DNA of 64,000 nucleotides from Hongsoonwoonella zoysiae (GTDB taxonomy: Bacteria > Pseudomonadota > Alphaproteobacteria > Rhizobiales > Stappiaceae). How positions within the stretch are numbered: the first letter of the stretch is position 1; each line of letters opens with the position of its first letter. Below, one piece after another: positions 1-8,616 of the stretch. The DNA lies in NCBI RefSeq assembly GCF_013266695.1, contig NZ_JABRXF010000003.1, positions 737,508 through 801,507 on the forward strand, read 5' to 3'. The notes under the pieces are model-generated. The model did no database searches, was not told where the DNA came from, and saw nothing but the letters and a program-made list of their open reading frames with translations. A program made the position numbers and the translations under genes.

Positions 1-1391
1 GAAGCGCAGCTCGGCACAAGCCGCTGAACGCAGCTTCTTCCCGCTTCCGCTTTCGTCGGCAGGATGATCGTGAAGCAGGTGCCTTCGCCGGGGCGCGATA
101 TCACGTCGATGCGCCCGCCATGTTTCGTAACCACGATATCGTGCACGATCGCCAGCCCCTGCCCTGTGCCTTCGCCCACATCCTTCGTGGTGAAGAAGGG
201 GTCGAAGATACGCTCCAGGTTCTCGGCCGTGATTCCCACGCCGCTGTCTTCGATCTCTATCATGATCTCATGCGGCTGTTCATGACGGGTGCGGATCGCA
301 ATGAAACCGCGCTCTCCGCCTCGCACCTGTCTGGAAACCTTCAACGCCTGAACGGCATTCACAACGAGATTGAGCCAGACCTGACCCAATTCGTTGGAAT
401 AGGCTTCGATCTCCGGCAGTGCCGGATCCAGATCCAGGATGACATCCGCGACATGCTTTATATCGTTACGGCAGATTATCGTCGTCCCCTCAAGCGCCTC
501 ATTGACGTTGCAAGGGGCGGCAACGCCGCTTCCCGGATGGCTTAATCCGCGCATCGAAGCGACAATCCGGCCGATCTGATCGATCCCGGCGATAGCCTCC
601 GAAATCGCGGCGGGAATCTCCTTGCGCAGATAATCGGGATCTTCGCCGCCGCCCCCGGATGCGCCATCGACAGCCTTTTCGTTCAGGAGCGCCGGCAGCG
701 AATTCTCGAGAAACCGAAGGTTGTCTCCGACGAATTGAACGGGCGTATTGATCTCATGCGCTATCCCACTGGCGAGCGTACCGAGCGCCTCCAGCTTCTG
801 GTGCTGACGGGTTCTGACGGCTTGCTGTCGCGCGGCGCGCGCCGCCGCCTGGCGTTGAACCGCTTCGTGGCCCGCATGCGCGATAGTCTCGAACAATTCT
901 TCATCGTCGCGGTCGAACGCGCCGGGCGTGCCCTTGAGGCAAAAAACCATGCTCTCGCCATCAGCGAGCTTTTTCGTCGAGACGAGCGCTGAACGGCCAA
1001 GCTCGCGAATTTCCTCGCCGGCGGTCTTCCAGAAGGCGCGTTCGGCGAGATCGTCGATCCGGTTCAGCCCCTTCGAGCCGACAGCGGCAATGAGACCGGA
1101 GAGATCCTCCTTGAGGACGTTCTCACTGGCAAGGCGGGCCCCTTCCACCTGGTAACCGGGCGACTTTCGACGGATAAAGAGGACGGAAGCCGGCGCGAAT
1201 GCGGCCGCGAACTCGCGCGCCGCCCCTTGAGCGAAAGTTTCGGCATCGGTTTCTTCCGTGAAAAGTCGAAGGAGATTGGCAAGCGTCCCGGAAGTGTCGC
1301 GCGCCGCCGGCCACAAGGGCCGGATACTGCCGTCGTTCAATGCACTGGCGGGGCGGAACTCGACAACGCCTTTTGATGATCTTCGCGCCAC
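1..1391 (-). CDS. Sensor histidine kinase with GAF-like N-terminus, C-terminus cut by window edge
   Basis: The minus-strand frame is open from a GTG at 1391 to the left edge, so about 463 codons are visible and the stop lies outside. An in-frame TGA sits just upstream of the GTG, which leaves it as the only early start; a purine-rich AAGGGG precedes it. Residues 35-170 look like a GAF-type sensory domain. A short charged linker follows, then the phosphoacceptor box GTLASGIAHEINTPVQF with His212, then an HATPase domain with the N box (LNLVVNAVQAL), the G1 box (EDSGVGI) and the G2 box (GEGTGQGLAIV). No membrane segment is seen, so it is probably cytoplasmic. The response regulator gene ending at 1854 lies upstream on the same strand and is its likely partner. 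The signal is unknown. Confidence 0.88.
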   Translation of the reverse strand, partial: MARRSSKGVVEFRPASALNDGSIRPLWPAARDTSGTLANLLRLFTEETDAETFAQGAAREFAAAFAPASVLFIRRKSPGYQVEGARLASENVLKEDLSGLIAAVGSKGLNRIDDLAERAFWKTAGEEIRELGRSALVSTKKLADGESMVFCLKGTPGAFDRDDEELFETIAHAGHEAVQRQAAARAARQQAVRTRQHQKLEALGTLASGIAHEINTPVQFVGDNLRFLENSLPALLNEKAVDGASGGGGEDPDYLRKEIPAAISEAIAGIDQIGRIVASMRGLSHPGSGVAAPCNVNEALEGTTIICRNDIKHVADVILDLDPALPEIEAYSNELGQVWLNLVVNAVQALKVSRQVRGGERGFIAIRTRHEQPHEIMIEIEDSGVGITAENLERIFDPFFTTKDVGEGTGQGLAIVHDIVVTKHGGRIDVISRPGEGTCFTIILPTKAEAGRSCVQRLVPSCA

Positions 1392-1853
1392 GCCCCGGCC
1401 CCTTGCACTGCTGCTTCACCGCAACATTAGGCGATGCCGTTTTCGCAAGAGTTTGCCCTTTTGCTAAAAATCGAACTATCGTGAGAAAAGCCGCCCTTTC
1501 GGCGTTGCCGATTGAAAGGATTTCGTTTTTTCGAAAATCCACTCCCGCGTCGATACAAGCGATTAATCTTAACCCGGGCTATCGCACGAAATTATAGCCG
1601 ATGTCCCAATACGGGGATTTGGACGAAACCATTCAGATGGCATCTATGGTTCAAAGGAACCGGCAGCGGCAGTGACGGGTGCAGCTCCCAGTCGTCATTG
1701 GATACCGCACTTCCTTCACCGGGCCCTGTCTTGCTCCTGACAGCGCCCAACAGCACAACGGACTGAAAGGCGCGTTGCAGACCGGCAGCGCGCCTTGTTC
1801 GTTCTTGGATTGACCCGGCGGATTATAGCTGAACTCGGTAGGACATTTACCGT
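1392..1853. other. Intergenic region between response regulator and kinase
   Basis: This 462-base stretch separates two minus-strand genes. The open frames in it have no recognisable protein signature and unlike composition. It presumably carries the kinase promoter and leader, with an AT-richer patch around 1500-1600. No clear hairpin with a T-run was found after the response regulator stop. Confidence 0.5.
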
Positions 1854-2840
1854 TCAGGCGTCGGCAATCGCCCGGCGGTCCCTCAAAAGATGATTTGGAA
1901 AGACGCTGTAGACGAGGCGCATGAGATCCGACTGCCTGTTCGTACGTGTCTTCTGGTAAATGCGCTTGAGGTAGGTGCGCGCGGATTGCACGGAGAGCCC
2001 GCAAGCCTCGGCCGCCTCCGCGACGCTGAGCCCGAGGGCGAGATTATAGACCAGTGAGGCTTCGCTGCGCGTCAGCTTCAGGACGTCGCCGATAACGGTC
2101 GAGCAAGGCGGGTCCACCTCTTCCGGATCGGTTGCGATGAGGACAACATAGCCGCTGTCTTCCTGCGGCCTCAGCGTTGCCGAGAGGGGAAACATCGCAT
2201 CCTTTCGCGCAAGGCCCAGCTGAACCGCCTCTCCTGTCGCGCGCACCTTTTCCACCAAAAGACCCAGGTCAATCGGGCGGTCGTCGTCGAGGAGCTTCAC
2301 GCTGCCGTCGGCGGCGGTGCGCAAACTCTGCCCAGCCTGCAGCATGCGTTGCGCGGTCGCGTTGGTATAAAGCGGTTGCTCGCTCTCTCCAAAAACGAAG
2401 ATCCCGGCGGAAACCAGGTCGAACGCCTTGAACTCGGCAAAGGTATCCATTGCCTGGCGCCGTCTTTCGCGGTCGGCAAGCGCGGCTTCGATGCCGCTCA
2501 TGAGTTCTTCCGGCGAGCAAGGCTTGGTGAAGAAACGAAAGACCCCTGCCACATTGATCGCCGCCGTGGCGACCTCAAGATCGCTGCTGCCGGTCAGCAT
2601 GATGGCGCAGGTGTCGACCCCCCGTGCGCGCAGCGTGCTGAGGAGTTGAACCCCGTCCATTCCCGGCATGCGCATATCGCAGACGATGACATCGGGCTGC
2701 AGTTCGATCGCGGTATCAAGGGCGTCCCGGGGGTCTGTCTCGAAGCACAGGCTCCAGCGCTTCCCGACCGATGACAATTGCCGCTGAAGCGCGTTCAAAA
2801 TGCGTATCTCGTCATCTATGAACATTATTGTCGGGCGCAT
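1854..2840 (-). CDS. Response regulator, REC domain plus LuxR-type HTH
   Basis: The protein has 328 residues. Residues 4-120 form a receiver domain with acidic Asp9/Asp10, phosphoacceptor Asp55 (in VIVCDMRMPGMDG), the switch Thr in LTGSS and Lys106 in FTKP. Residues 140-240 look PAS-like. The C-terminus carries a LuxR/FixJ-type HTH (LTRSEASLVYNLALGLSVAE onward). The ATG at 2840 is chosen over one twelve codons upstream because GAGG lies about six bases before it and the REC fold starts there directly. The histidine kinase gene follows 462 bases downstream on the same strand. The combination resembles RpfG/FixJ-style regulators with a sensory middle domain; target genes are unknown. Confidence 0.9.
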   Translation of the reverse strand: MRPTIMFIDDEIRILNALQRQLSSVGKRWSLCFETDPRDALDTAIELQPDVIVCDMRMPGMDGVQLLSTLRARGVDTCAIMLTGSSDLEVATAAINVAGVFRFFTKPCSPEELMSGIEAALADRERRRQAMDTFAEFKAFDLVSAGIFVFGESEQPLYTNATAQRMLQAGQSLRTAADGSVKLLDDDRPIDLGLLVEKVRATGEAVQLGLARKDAMFPLSATLRPQEDSGYVVLIATDPEEVDPPCSTVIGDVLKLTRSEASLVYNLALGLSVAEAAEACGLSVQSARTYLKRIYQKTRTNRQSDLMRLVYSVFPNHLLRDRRAIADA

Positions 2841-3070
2841 GGCGACCTCGTCCTTCCCCGCTTGGCCCTTCGGCAACTGCCGCCGTTTGCCAGGCTTTTC
2901 ACCGCAACCAGTAGTGGCAAGCCGACTTAAAGGAGTTTAACGACCTCAGAATAATCCGGCCATGATTAGCGCTCCCTTAAGATCGGGAATTGGCATGCAA
3001 GGATGACAAGCCGGGAAGGCGCGGCTATAGCGCTCCCCTGTATTGCCCGTCGCAGCATCGGATCGCCCGC

Positions 3071-4288
3071 ATGGCAGAAGCCCACGCAAATATCGCAATA
3101 ATCGGCGCCGGTCCCGCAGGGCTCATCGCCGCGGACCGTCTGTCGTCCAGCGGATACCCGGTGACGCTCTACGAGCGCATGCCCTCGATCGCGCGCAAGC
3201 TCTTGATGGCCGGGCGTGGCGGACTCAACCTCACCCACAGCGAGGATTTGCTGGATTTCCTGTCCAAATATCGCGAGGCCCGCGGCTTTCTGGCGCCTCT
3301 GATCCGCGAATTCGACCAGCGGGGCTTGCGGGACTGGTGCCACGGGCTTGGCCTGGACACCTTCGTGGGATCTAGCGGGCGCGTGTTTCCCTCCTCGCTC
3401 AAGGCATCGCCACTGGTTCGCGCTCTTGCAGGAAGGCTTGCCCGGCAAGGCGTCGAGATCAAAACCGGCTGCGAATGGAAAGGCTTCGACAGCGCAGGCA
3501 ACCTCTTGATCGACGGCCGCGACGGCGAAGAAACCGTAGATCGTCCCGCTGCCGTGCTGCTGGCGCTTGGCGGCGCGAGCTGGCCTCGCCTCGGCTCCAC
3601 CGGCGGCTGGACGGGCACGCTTGACGACCTGGGAGTGCCTGTCAAAGCGCTCCAGCCTTCGAATTGCGGTTTCAAGGTCGCCTGGAGCCCTTTTTTCGCC
3701 GAGCGTTTCGCCGGATTGCCGCTCAAGCGGATCCGCGTCACCTTCGCCGACAGGACGGTGATGGGCGAGGCGATGATCACCAAAAGCGGCATCGAAGGCG
3801 GCGCGATTTATGCGCTTTCCGCCGATCTGCGCATGGCGATCGAGGCAAACGGGCCGGCAACGGCGATTCTCGATCTCAGACCCGACATGACGGAGGACAC
3901 GCTGACCGGACGGCTTTTACGCCCGCGCGGCAAGCAGTCGGCCAGCACATTCTTGAGAAAAGCCGCATCGCTCCCCCCTGTCGCGATCGCACTGCTGCGC
4001 GAGGTCGGGCCATTGCCATCTAGCCCGCGGGAAATCGCGCGGCTGATCAAGGCGTATCCCCTGACGCTTTCCGGTACGGAGCCGATAGATCGGGCGATCT
4101 CCAGCGCAGGGGGGATATCGCTCGATGCGCTGGATCAAAACATGATGCTGAAATCCCGCCCCGGCGTCTTCGCCGCCGGAGAGATGCTCGATTGGGAAGC
4201 GCCGACAGGTGGCTATCTTCTGCAGGCGACCTTCGCGACGGGCCTTGCGGCGGCAAGAGGCATCGAGCGCTGGTTGAAAGGCGTATGA
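3071..4288 (+). CDS. NAD(P)/FAD-dependent oxidoreductase, HI0933/BaiN-like family
   Basis: The 405-residue protein begins with an FAD-binding dinucleotide motif (IAIIGAGPAGLIAADRL) and has the HI0933-family hallmark KLLMAGRGGLNLTH. The second half contains the family's conserved stretches (ALGGASWPRLGSTGGW; GVFAAGEMLDWEAPTGGYLLQ) that close the FAD site. It matches the TIGR03862-type flavoprotein subgroup in length and motifs. The start at 3071 is set by the FAD fold; an in-frame ATG at 2990 would add 27 residues of unrelated sequence. The gene stands alone and is convergent with the BA14K gene across a bidirectional terminator. Substrate unknown; family members act on diverse redox substrates. 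Confidence 0.87.
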   Translation: MAEAHANIAIIGAGPAGLIAADRLSSSGYPVTLYERMPSIARKLLMAGRGGLNLTHSEDLLDFLSKYREARGFLAPLIREFDQRGLRDWCHGLGLDTFVGSSGRVFPSSLKASPLVRALAGRLARQGVEIKTGCEWKGFDSAGNLLIDGRDGEETVDRPAAVLLALGGASWPRLGSTGGWTGTLDDLGVPVKALQPSNCGFKVAWSPFFAERFAGLPLKRIRVTFADRTVMGEAMITKSGIEGGAIYALSADLRMAIEANGPATAILDLRPDMTEDTLTGRLLRPRGKQSASTFLRKAASLPPVAIALLREVGPLPSSPREIARLIKAYPLTLSGTEPIDRAISSAGGISLDALDQNMMLKSRPGVFAAGEMLDWEAPTGGYLLQATFATGLAAARGIERWLKGV

Positions 4289-4290
4289 CG

Positions 4291-4323
4291 AAAAAACCTC
4301 CGGCAGGGCCTCCGGAGGTTTTC
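4291..4323. terminator. Bidirectional rho-independent terminator
   Basis: A 9-base perfect inverted repeat, AACCTCCGG (4295-4303) and CCGGAGGTT (4312-4320), has an 8-base loop. It is preceded by an A-run and followed by TTTTC. It lies between convergent genes ending at 4288 and 4344 and can serve both. Confidence 0.85.
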
Positions 4324-4343
4324 TATGTGGTCGAATTTGCCGA

Positions 4344-4682
4344 TTATCTGCAAAAGCGAGCCCTGCCCGGCCTGTAGAAGTAATACCCGGTTTCCGGATT
4401 GAACGTCCGATACTTCGACGAACAATATTCGTACCACGCAGGCGTCCAGGGTTCGGGCGGGCTGTAGTAAACGGGGCCGGGTTCGACATAGGCCGGAGGC
4501 GGCGCATAGCGCGGTGCGGCGAGCGCCGAACCGATGACCGCTCCGGCAACGAAGCCGCCGGCGGCTGCCGCGCCCGGGCTCCAGTACCATTTCTTGGCCT
4601 GAGCTTCGCCGGCCCCGGTGGAAAGGGCGGCGACGGTGGTGGCGGCCACTGCAAGGCTGGTGATTGCGAGTTTCTTCATCAT
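4344..4682 (-). CDS. BA14K-family exported protein
   Basis: The predicted 112-residue protein has an N-terminal signal peptide (MMKKLAITSLAVAATTVAAL, cleaved near AQA-K). A glycine/alanine-rich hydrophobic stretch follows (AAAAGGFVAGAVIGSALAA), then a Pro/Tyr-rich segment, then the C-terminal BA14K signature with CSSKYRTFNPETGYYFYRPG. Members of this family are small cell-envelope or periplasmic proteins of Hyphomicrobiales; the Brucella 14-kDa antigen is the type member. Start choice: AGAGGG lies 7-8 bases before the first ATG of the ATG-ATG pair. An in-frame extension upstream lacks any signal peptide and is not used. No molecular activity is known. Confidence 0.88.
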   Translation of the reverse strand: MMKKLAITSLAVAATTVAALSTGAGEAQAKKWYWSPGAAAAGGFVAGAVIGSALAAPRYAPPPAYVEPGPVYYSPPEPWTPAWYEYCSSKYRTFNPETGYYFYRPGRARFCR

Positions 4683-5100
4683 GGCATTACCCTCTGTCTG
4701 GATTTCCCTGCGGTCTGATCCGTGTTCGGTTTCGATCGGGAGGCGGTTGATCCGCCCGCCGATGATCAGAAAGTAGGCCCCTGAGGAATTTTGCGATGTG
4801 ACAGGCATCACGCGCCTGCGGTTTCCGGTTTGGCACCGAAATCCCGCATGTAAAAGCGGCGTAGCGTCATTGCGCTGTTGCGAGCGGCATGGGACGGGTT
4901 TAAAGTGCGCGCGTGCGGTGTAAGCCGCACAACGACGGGTTTGAGAATTCATTCCCCGGTTAAGACTGTGACGTTGGGCGCAAGGCCGATAAGGCCGCCA
5001 CGCCGGATTGAACTGCCTTTCCCGCAACTGAATGAACTGACCGTCTCCACCTATCGCTTTCGGGCGACGACTTAAACTACCGCGGGACAGGAGTTTCCCC
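4683..5100. other. Divergent intergenic region before BA14K and cold-shock genes
   Basis: This 418-base region must hold both divergent promoters. A GGAG ribosome site lies just before the cold-shock ATG. No convincing protein frame, operator or structured RNA was recognised in the rest. Confidence 0.4.
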
Positions 5101-5313
5101 ATGCGCCAGACTGGCACCCTCAAGTTCTTCAACCATGATCGCGGCTTCGGCTTCATCACGCCGGCTGACGGCGGCAAGGACATTTTCGTTCACATCACCG
5201 CTTTCGAGCGCTCCGGCGTTGCCGTCCCGGCGGAAGGCGCTTCGCTTTCCTACATCGCCGAAGAAGACCGCCGCGGCCGTGGCCTTCAGGCCGCTCAGAT
5301 CGAGCTTGCCTGA
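5101..5313 (+). CDS. Cold-shock protein, CspA family
   Basis: The 70-residue protein is a single cold-shock OB-fold domain. RNP1 (DRGFGFITP, about residues 14-22) and RNP2 (DIFVHIT, about 30-36) are intact, with the aromatic RNA-binding residues. The length is normal for the family. Such proteins bind single-stranded RNA or DNA in the cytoplasm and melt RNA structure; many family members are not cold-induced, so the name should not be taken as proof of induction. GGAG precedes the ATG, and a strong terminator follows 33 bases after the stop, so this is a single-gene transcript. Confidence 0.95.
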   Translation: MRQTGTLKFFNHDRGFGFITPADGGKDIFVHITAFERSGVAVPAEGASLSYIAEEDRRGRGLQAAQIELA

Positions 5314-5346
5314 TATCCGGCACTGTCGGATCGCCAAGCGTTGGAG

Positions 5347-5375
5347 AACGCCGCCGGTTTCCGGCGGCGTTTTTG
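5347..5375 (+). terminator. Rho-independent terminator of the cold-shock gene
   Basis: An 11-base perfect stem, AACGCCGCCGG (5347-5357) and CCGGCGGCGTT (5361-5371), has a TTT loop and is followed by a T-rich tail. Confidence 0.93.
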
Positions 5376-5562
5376 TTATGTGGTTAATGCCTAGGGTCTG
5401 GACCCTGAGTCGTTTCCGGTGCCGATTGTTGCCAAAGTGATGGTGATATCTTCTCCCGGGGCGGCTATGATCGGTTTCGGCTCGGCGGTTGCGGAAATAT
5501 TCTGAAAGCTTCGCCGGGCGCATATCATCGGCTTCCGCGAAAGGATCGGTCACGCGCGATCC

Positions 5563-6606
5563 ATGACGAAAACAACGATACATGACGTCGCCGCCCGAGC
5601 CGGCGTAAGCCTTGCCACGGTCGACAGGGTCCTGAATCGCCGCCCCGGCGTCCGTCCTCAGACGATTGCGAAAGTGGAAGCTGCCGCTCAGGAGTTGAAC
5701 TACCGGCCGGACCCTTATGCGGCAAGCCTTGCAAAGAAGCGCAGCGACCGCTTCCTGTTCCTTCTGCCCGAAGGTCGCAACCCCTTCATGCAGCAGCTTG
5801 CGCGTGAAGCGCTTGCAACGGCCGACCGGGTGCTGATGGACCGGGTGACGCTGTCCGTGCGCCATGTGGATACCTTCGACAAGGCGGCTCTCGCCTCGGC
5901 GTTGTCGCAGATAGACCCGGCCGAATACGAAGGTGTCGCGGTCGTCGCGCAGGATGCGCCGGTCATTCGCCAGGCCATCGACGCCTTGCGCGAACGCGGC
6001 GTCCATGTCGTCACCCTCATCTCCGATGTGGCGACAGCCGGGCGCGATCATTTCGTCGGCGTCGACAACGTCGCCGCAGGCCGGGTCGCGGGGAGGCTGA
6101 TCGGCCGTTTCCTGCCGCAAGCACCGGGCAAGGTGGCGCTCATTTGCGGCACGCTTGCCTTGAGCGATCATGCCCAGCGCGTCGAAGGTTGCCGCGCCGT
6201 GCTGGAGGCGGACTACCCGTATCTGGAGGTGCTGCCGGTTCGCGAAGGCCGCGATGACGACATCCTGACTCGCGAAACGGCGTCGAACCTTCTGAAAAGC
6301 GAGCCGGAACTGGTCGGCCTTTACAACGTCGGTTCGGGGACGCGCGGCCTCATCGCGAGCCTTGAGGCCAACGCTTCGCCCGGCAAACCCGTGACGATCG
6401 CGCATGAATTGACCCCCCACGCCGCACAGGCGCTCGAAGCCGGCACGCTGGATGCGCTCATCTGCCAGGATCCCGGCCACGAAATCCGCAGTGCAGCACG
6501 CGTTCTGAAGGCGCTGGTCGACAACACGGCGATCGTGAAGGGTCAGGAACGCATTCGCATCGAAATCTATATCCGGGAGAACCTGCCCTTCGGCTTTACC
6601 GGCTGA
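5563..6606 (+). CDS. LacI-family transcriptional regulator
   Basis: The protein has 347 residues. The N-terminal LacI helix-turn-helix is clear (IHDVAARAGVSLATVDRVLN, residues 6-25), with the hinge-type sequence ELNYRPDPYAASLA after it. Residues 60-340 are a periplasmic-binding-protein-like sensor domain of the sugar-binding type, with the typical HFVGVDNVAAGRVAGRLI and LVGLYNVGSG segments. It would bind DNA as a dimer and respond to a small sugar-like ligand. No sugar transporter or catabolic gene is adjacent, so its regulon must lie elsewhere and the ligand cannot be named. Confidence 0.92.
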   Translation: MTKTTIHDVAARAGVSLATVDRVLNRRPGVRPQTIAKVEAAAQELNYRPDPYAASLAKKRSDRFLFLLPEGRNPFMQQLAREALATADRVLMDRVTLSVRHVDTFDKAALASALSQIDPAEYEGVAVVAQDAPVIRQAIDALRERGVHVVTLISDVATAGRDHFVGVDNVAAGRVAGRLIGRFLPQAPGKVALICGTLALSDHAQRVEGCRAVLEADYPYLEVLPVREGRDDDILTRETASNLLKSEPELVGLYNVGSGTRGLIASLEANASPGKPVTIAHELTPHAAQALEAGTLDALICQDPGHEIRSAARVLKALVDNTAIVKGQERIRIEIYIRENLPFGFTG

Positions 6607-6693
6607 AATCCTGAGACCTTACATCCCTCTTTCTTCAAGGATTTATATCTCATCCGCGTTGACGTGGCCCGCCTGTCGCCGCATATCTATTCC

Positions 6694-7149
6694 ATGCGAC
6701 TTACCCAGCAGACCAACTATGCGGTGCGCACGCTCATGTATTGCGCGGCTAACCCGGGAAAACCGAGCAAGGTTCCCGAAATCGCCGCAAGTTTCGGCAT
6801 GTCCGAAACGCATCTCTTCAAGATCATGAAGGTGCTGGTCGATGCGGATCTCGTGACCACGATTCGCGGGCGCAATGGCGGCATCGTGCTTTCGCGCCCT
6901 GCGGAGCGCATCTCGGTCGGCGAAGTGGTTCGTGCCGCGGAAGAGAGCTTTCAGCTCGCCGAGTGCTTCAACTCGGGCAGGAGGGACTGTCCGTTGATCC
7001 CCTCCTGCGGCTTCAATGGCCTCCTGCACGAGGCGCTCGAGGCCTTCATGATGGTGCTCGACAATCATACGATCGCCGAGCTTGCAGCCGACCAGTCCAA
7101 CATCCGCGTTCTGTTGAAAATGGACGATCAGGTCGCCGCTACGGCGTGA
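6694..7149 (+). CDS. rirA: Rrf2-family iron-sulfur regulator, RirA-like
   Basis: The 151-residue protein starts MRLTQQTNYAVRTLMYCAAN, close to the RirA N-terminus known from Rhizobium and Agrobacterium. It has an Rrf2 winged helix in residues 1-80 (TTIRGRNGGIVLSRPAERIS). Three cysteines in ECFNSGRRDCPLIPSCG are spaced as in the Fe-S-binding loop of the family. RirA represses iron uptake genes when iron and Fe-S clusters are sufficient. The ATG at 6694 is chosen because the HTH begins immediately; an ATG-independent extension to 6664 has no family support. No iron uptake gene is adjacent. A paralogue (NsrR- or IscR-like) is possible, so the symbol is tentative. Confidence 0.8.
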   Translation: MRLTQQTNYAVRTLMYCAANPGKPSKVPEIAASFGMSETHLFKIMKVLVDADLVTTIRGRNGGIVLSRPAERISVGEVVRAAEESFQLAECFNSGRRDCPLIPSCGFNGLLHEALEAFMMVLDNHTIAELAADQSNIRVLLKMDDQVAATA

Positions 7150-7175
7150 GCCTGTTCAACGCGTCACAACGAAAG

Positions 7176-7200
7176 CGGCGGCCCCGACGGGCCGCCGTTT
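7176..7200 (+). terminator. Terminator after the RirA-like gene
   Basis: A 9-base stem, CGGCGGCCC (7176-7184) and GGGCCGCCG (7189-7197), has a 4-base loop and is followed by TTTAG. It lies between convergent genes. Confidence 0.8.
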
Positions 7201-7248
7201 AGCGTTGGGAACGGGCGGAAGCACGGCCCCCGCCCTTCTCCGATTTGC

Positions 7249-8448
7249 TTACTTCATCTCGGTGTCGACGACGAAAGCGCCGTCCTGCACCTTGAAGAGC
7301 GCATAGACGCCCGGAACATCGCCCAACTCGTCGAAATCATGGTCGCCGGCGGCACCCTTGTAGTCGATGTCGGTGCCGGCCGCGATCAGCTCTTTTGCCT
7401 TTTGCCATTCACCGGGCAGGATCGTCTCGCCTTTGCCGTCGGAGACGGAGCGCAGCGCTTCGGCCACCTTCGCCTTGTCCCCGCCTGCCTTTTCGATGGC
7501 AAGCGCGGCAAGGAATGCTGCGTCGTAAGACGTCGTCACGAAGATCGCGTCCGGATCGCCACCCACACCCTTGAAAGCTTCGTTGAAGACTTCAAGTGCT
7601 TCTGACTGCGCGCCGACGGGCGACGAAGCCGTGAAGGTCGTCAGGTTTTCCGCGCCGAGTTCCTTGATCGGAGCATCGGACTTCATGCCGTCGCCGCCCA
7701 CGAAGTTTTCGAAAAAGCCGTTCTCGAGCGCCTGGCGAAGCATGGTCAGACCCGCACCATCACCATAGTCGAAGATGACGAGCGTATCCGCGCCGCCGTC
7801 GGCGAGTTCGGCAAGATCCGAACGATAGGAAGCCTTGCCTTCCTCATGGGCGGCAAAGCCCGCGATCTCGCCGCCCTTGTCCTCGAATTCCACCTTGAAG
7901 GCTTCGGCGAGGCCCTTGCCGTAATCGTTATTGAGGTAGGCGACGGCAACTTTGTTGGTGCCGCGCTCAAGCAGCGTGCGGGCAAGCGCGCGCCCCTGGA
8001 AATCATCCGATGGCACAGTGCGGAAGACGAGGTCCTTGTCGTCGAGCTTGCTGATTTCGGGCGACGTGCCGGACGGCGTGATGATCACGACACCGGCAGG
8101 AACGGCGACCGAATTCGCCGCGGCAAGTACCGCGCCCGAGCAGTGCGGGCCGACGATCGCGATAACGCCTTCGATGTTTACCGCTTTTGTTGCGGCGTCG
8201 GTTGCGTTCTGCGGGTTGCAGGCGCTGTCGCCAACGACCGGGACCAGCTTTTCGCCGTTCAGGATGCCACCCTGGTCGTTAACCTGCTGGATGGCAAGCT
8301 GCGCGGAATCGATCATCGCCGGCGCCATCGCCGCGATCGGACCCGACACACCGCCGAGCAGGCCAATCTTCACATCAGCCTGGGCCGGAGCGGCCAAAGC
8401 GGTTGCGCCGAGAAGGGCGCCGGCAAGCGCAAGACGAACGTTTTTCAT
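7249..8448 (-). CDS. Branched-chain-type amino acid ABC transporter, periplasmic binding protein
   Basis: The 399-residue protein has a signal peptide (MKNVRLALAGALLGATALAAPAQA) and then a Leu/Ile/Val-binding-protein fold (DVKIGLLGGVSGPIAAMAPAMIDSAQLAIQQVN; IVGPHCSGAVLAAANSVAVPAGVVIITPSGTSPEI is the family's binding-cleft region in residue order). The ATG at 8448 follows a GGAGG box. It is the last gene of the minus-strand series kynUAB-livGFHM, separated from livM by 168 bases. Family members bind aliphatic or aromatic amino acids or amides. The kynurenine-pathway neighbours suggest an aromatic substrate, which is inference only. Confidence 0.9.
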   Translation of the reverse strand: MKNVRLALAGALLGATALAAPAQADVKIGLLGGVSGPIAAMAPAMIDSAQLAIQQVNDQGGILNGEKLVPVVGDSACNPQNATDAATKAVNIEGVIAIVGPHCSGAVLAAANSVAVPAGVVIITPSGTSPEISKLDDKDLVFRTVPSDDFQGRALARTLLERGTNKVAVAYLNNDYGKGLAEAFKVEFEDKGGEIAGFAAHEEGKASYRSDLAELADGGADTLVIFDYGDGAGLTMLRQALENGFFENFVGGDGMKSDAPIKELGAENLTTFTASSPVGAQSEALEVFNEAFKGVGGDPDAIFVTTSYDAAFLAALAIEKAGGDKAKVAEALRSVSDGKGETILPGEWQKAKELIAAGTDIDYKGAAGDHDFDELGDVPGVYALFKVQDGAFVVDTEMK

Positions 8449-8616
8449 TGGTTTCCTCCACCATTCATGACAGCGGCTTTGGGCCGCTTTTTTCGCCAGC
8501 CGGATTTCCGGACCTGACTGATGCGCTCTCACCGCCTCCCCCTGAAGGTGGTAAGAGGCGCCTCGTGACGCGCAGTCTTCACCGGAAACGCCGGTTTCTC
8601 AACCCCTTACTTAACG

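Noticed and set aside
5077..6480. 467-codon minus-strand open frame opposite the cold-shock and LacI-family genes
   Set aside because: It overlaps two clear plus-strand genes and a terminator, and shows shadow-type composition.
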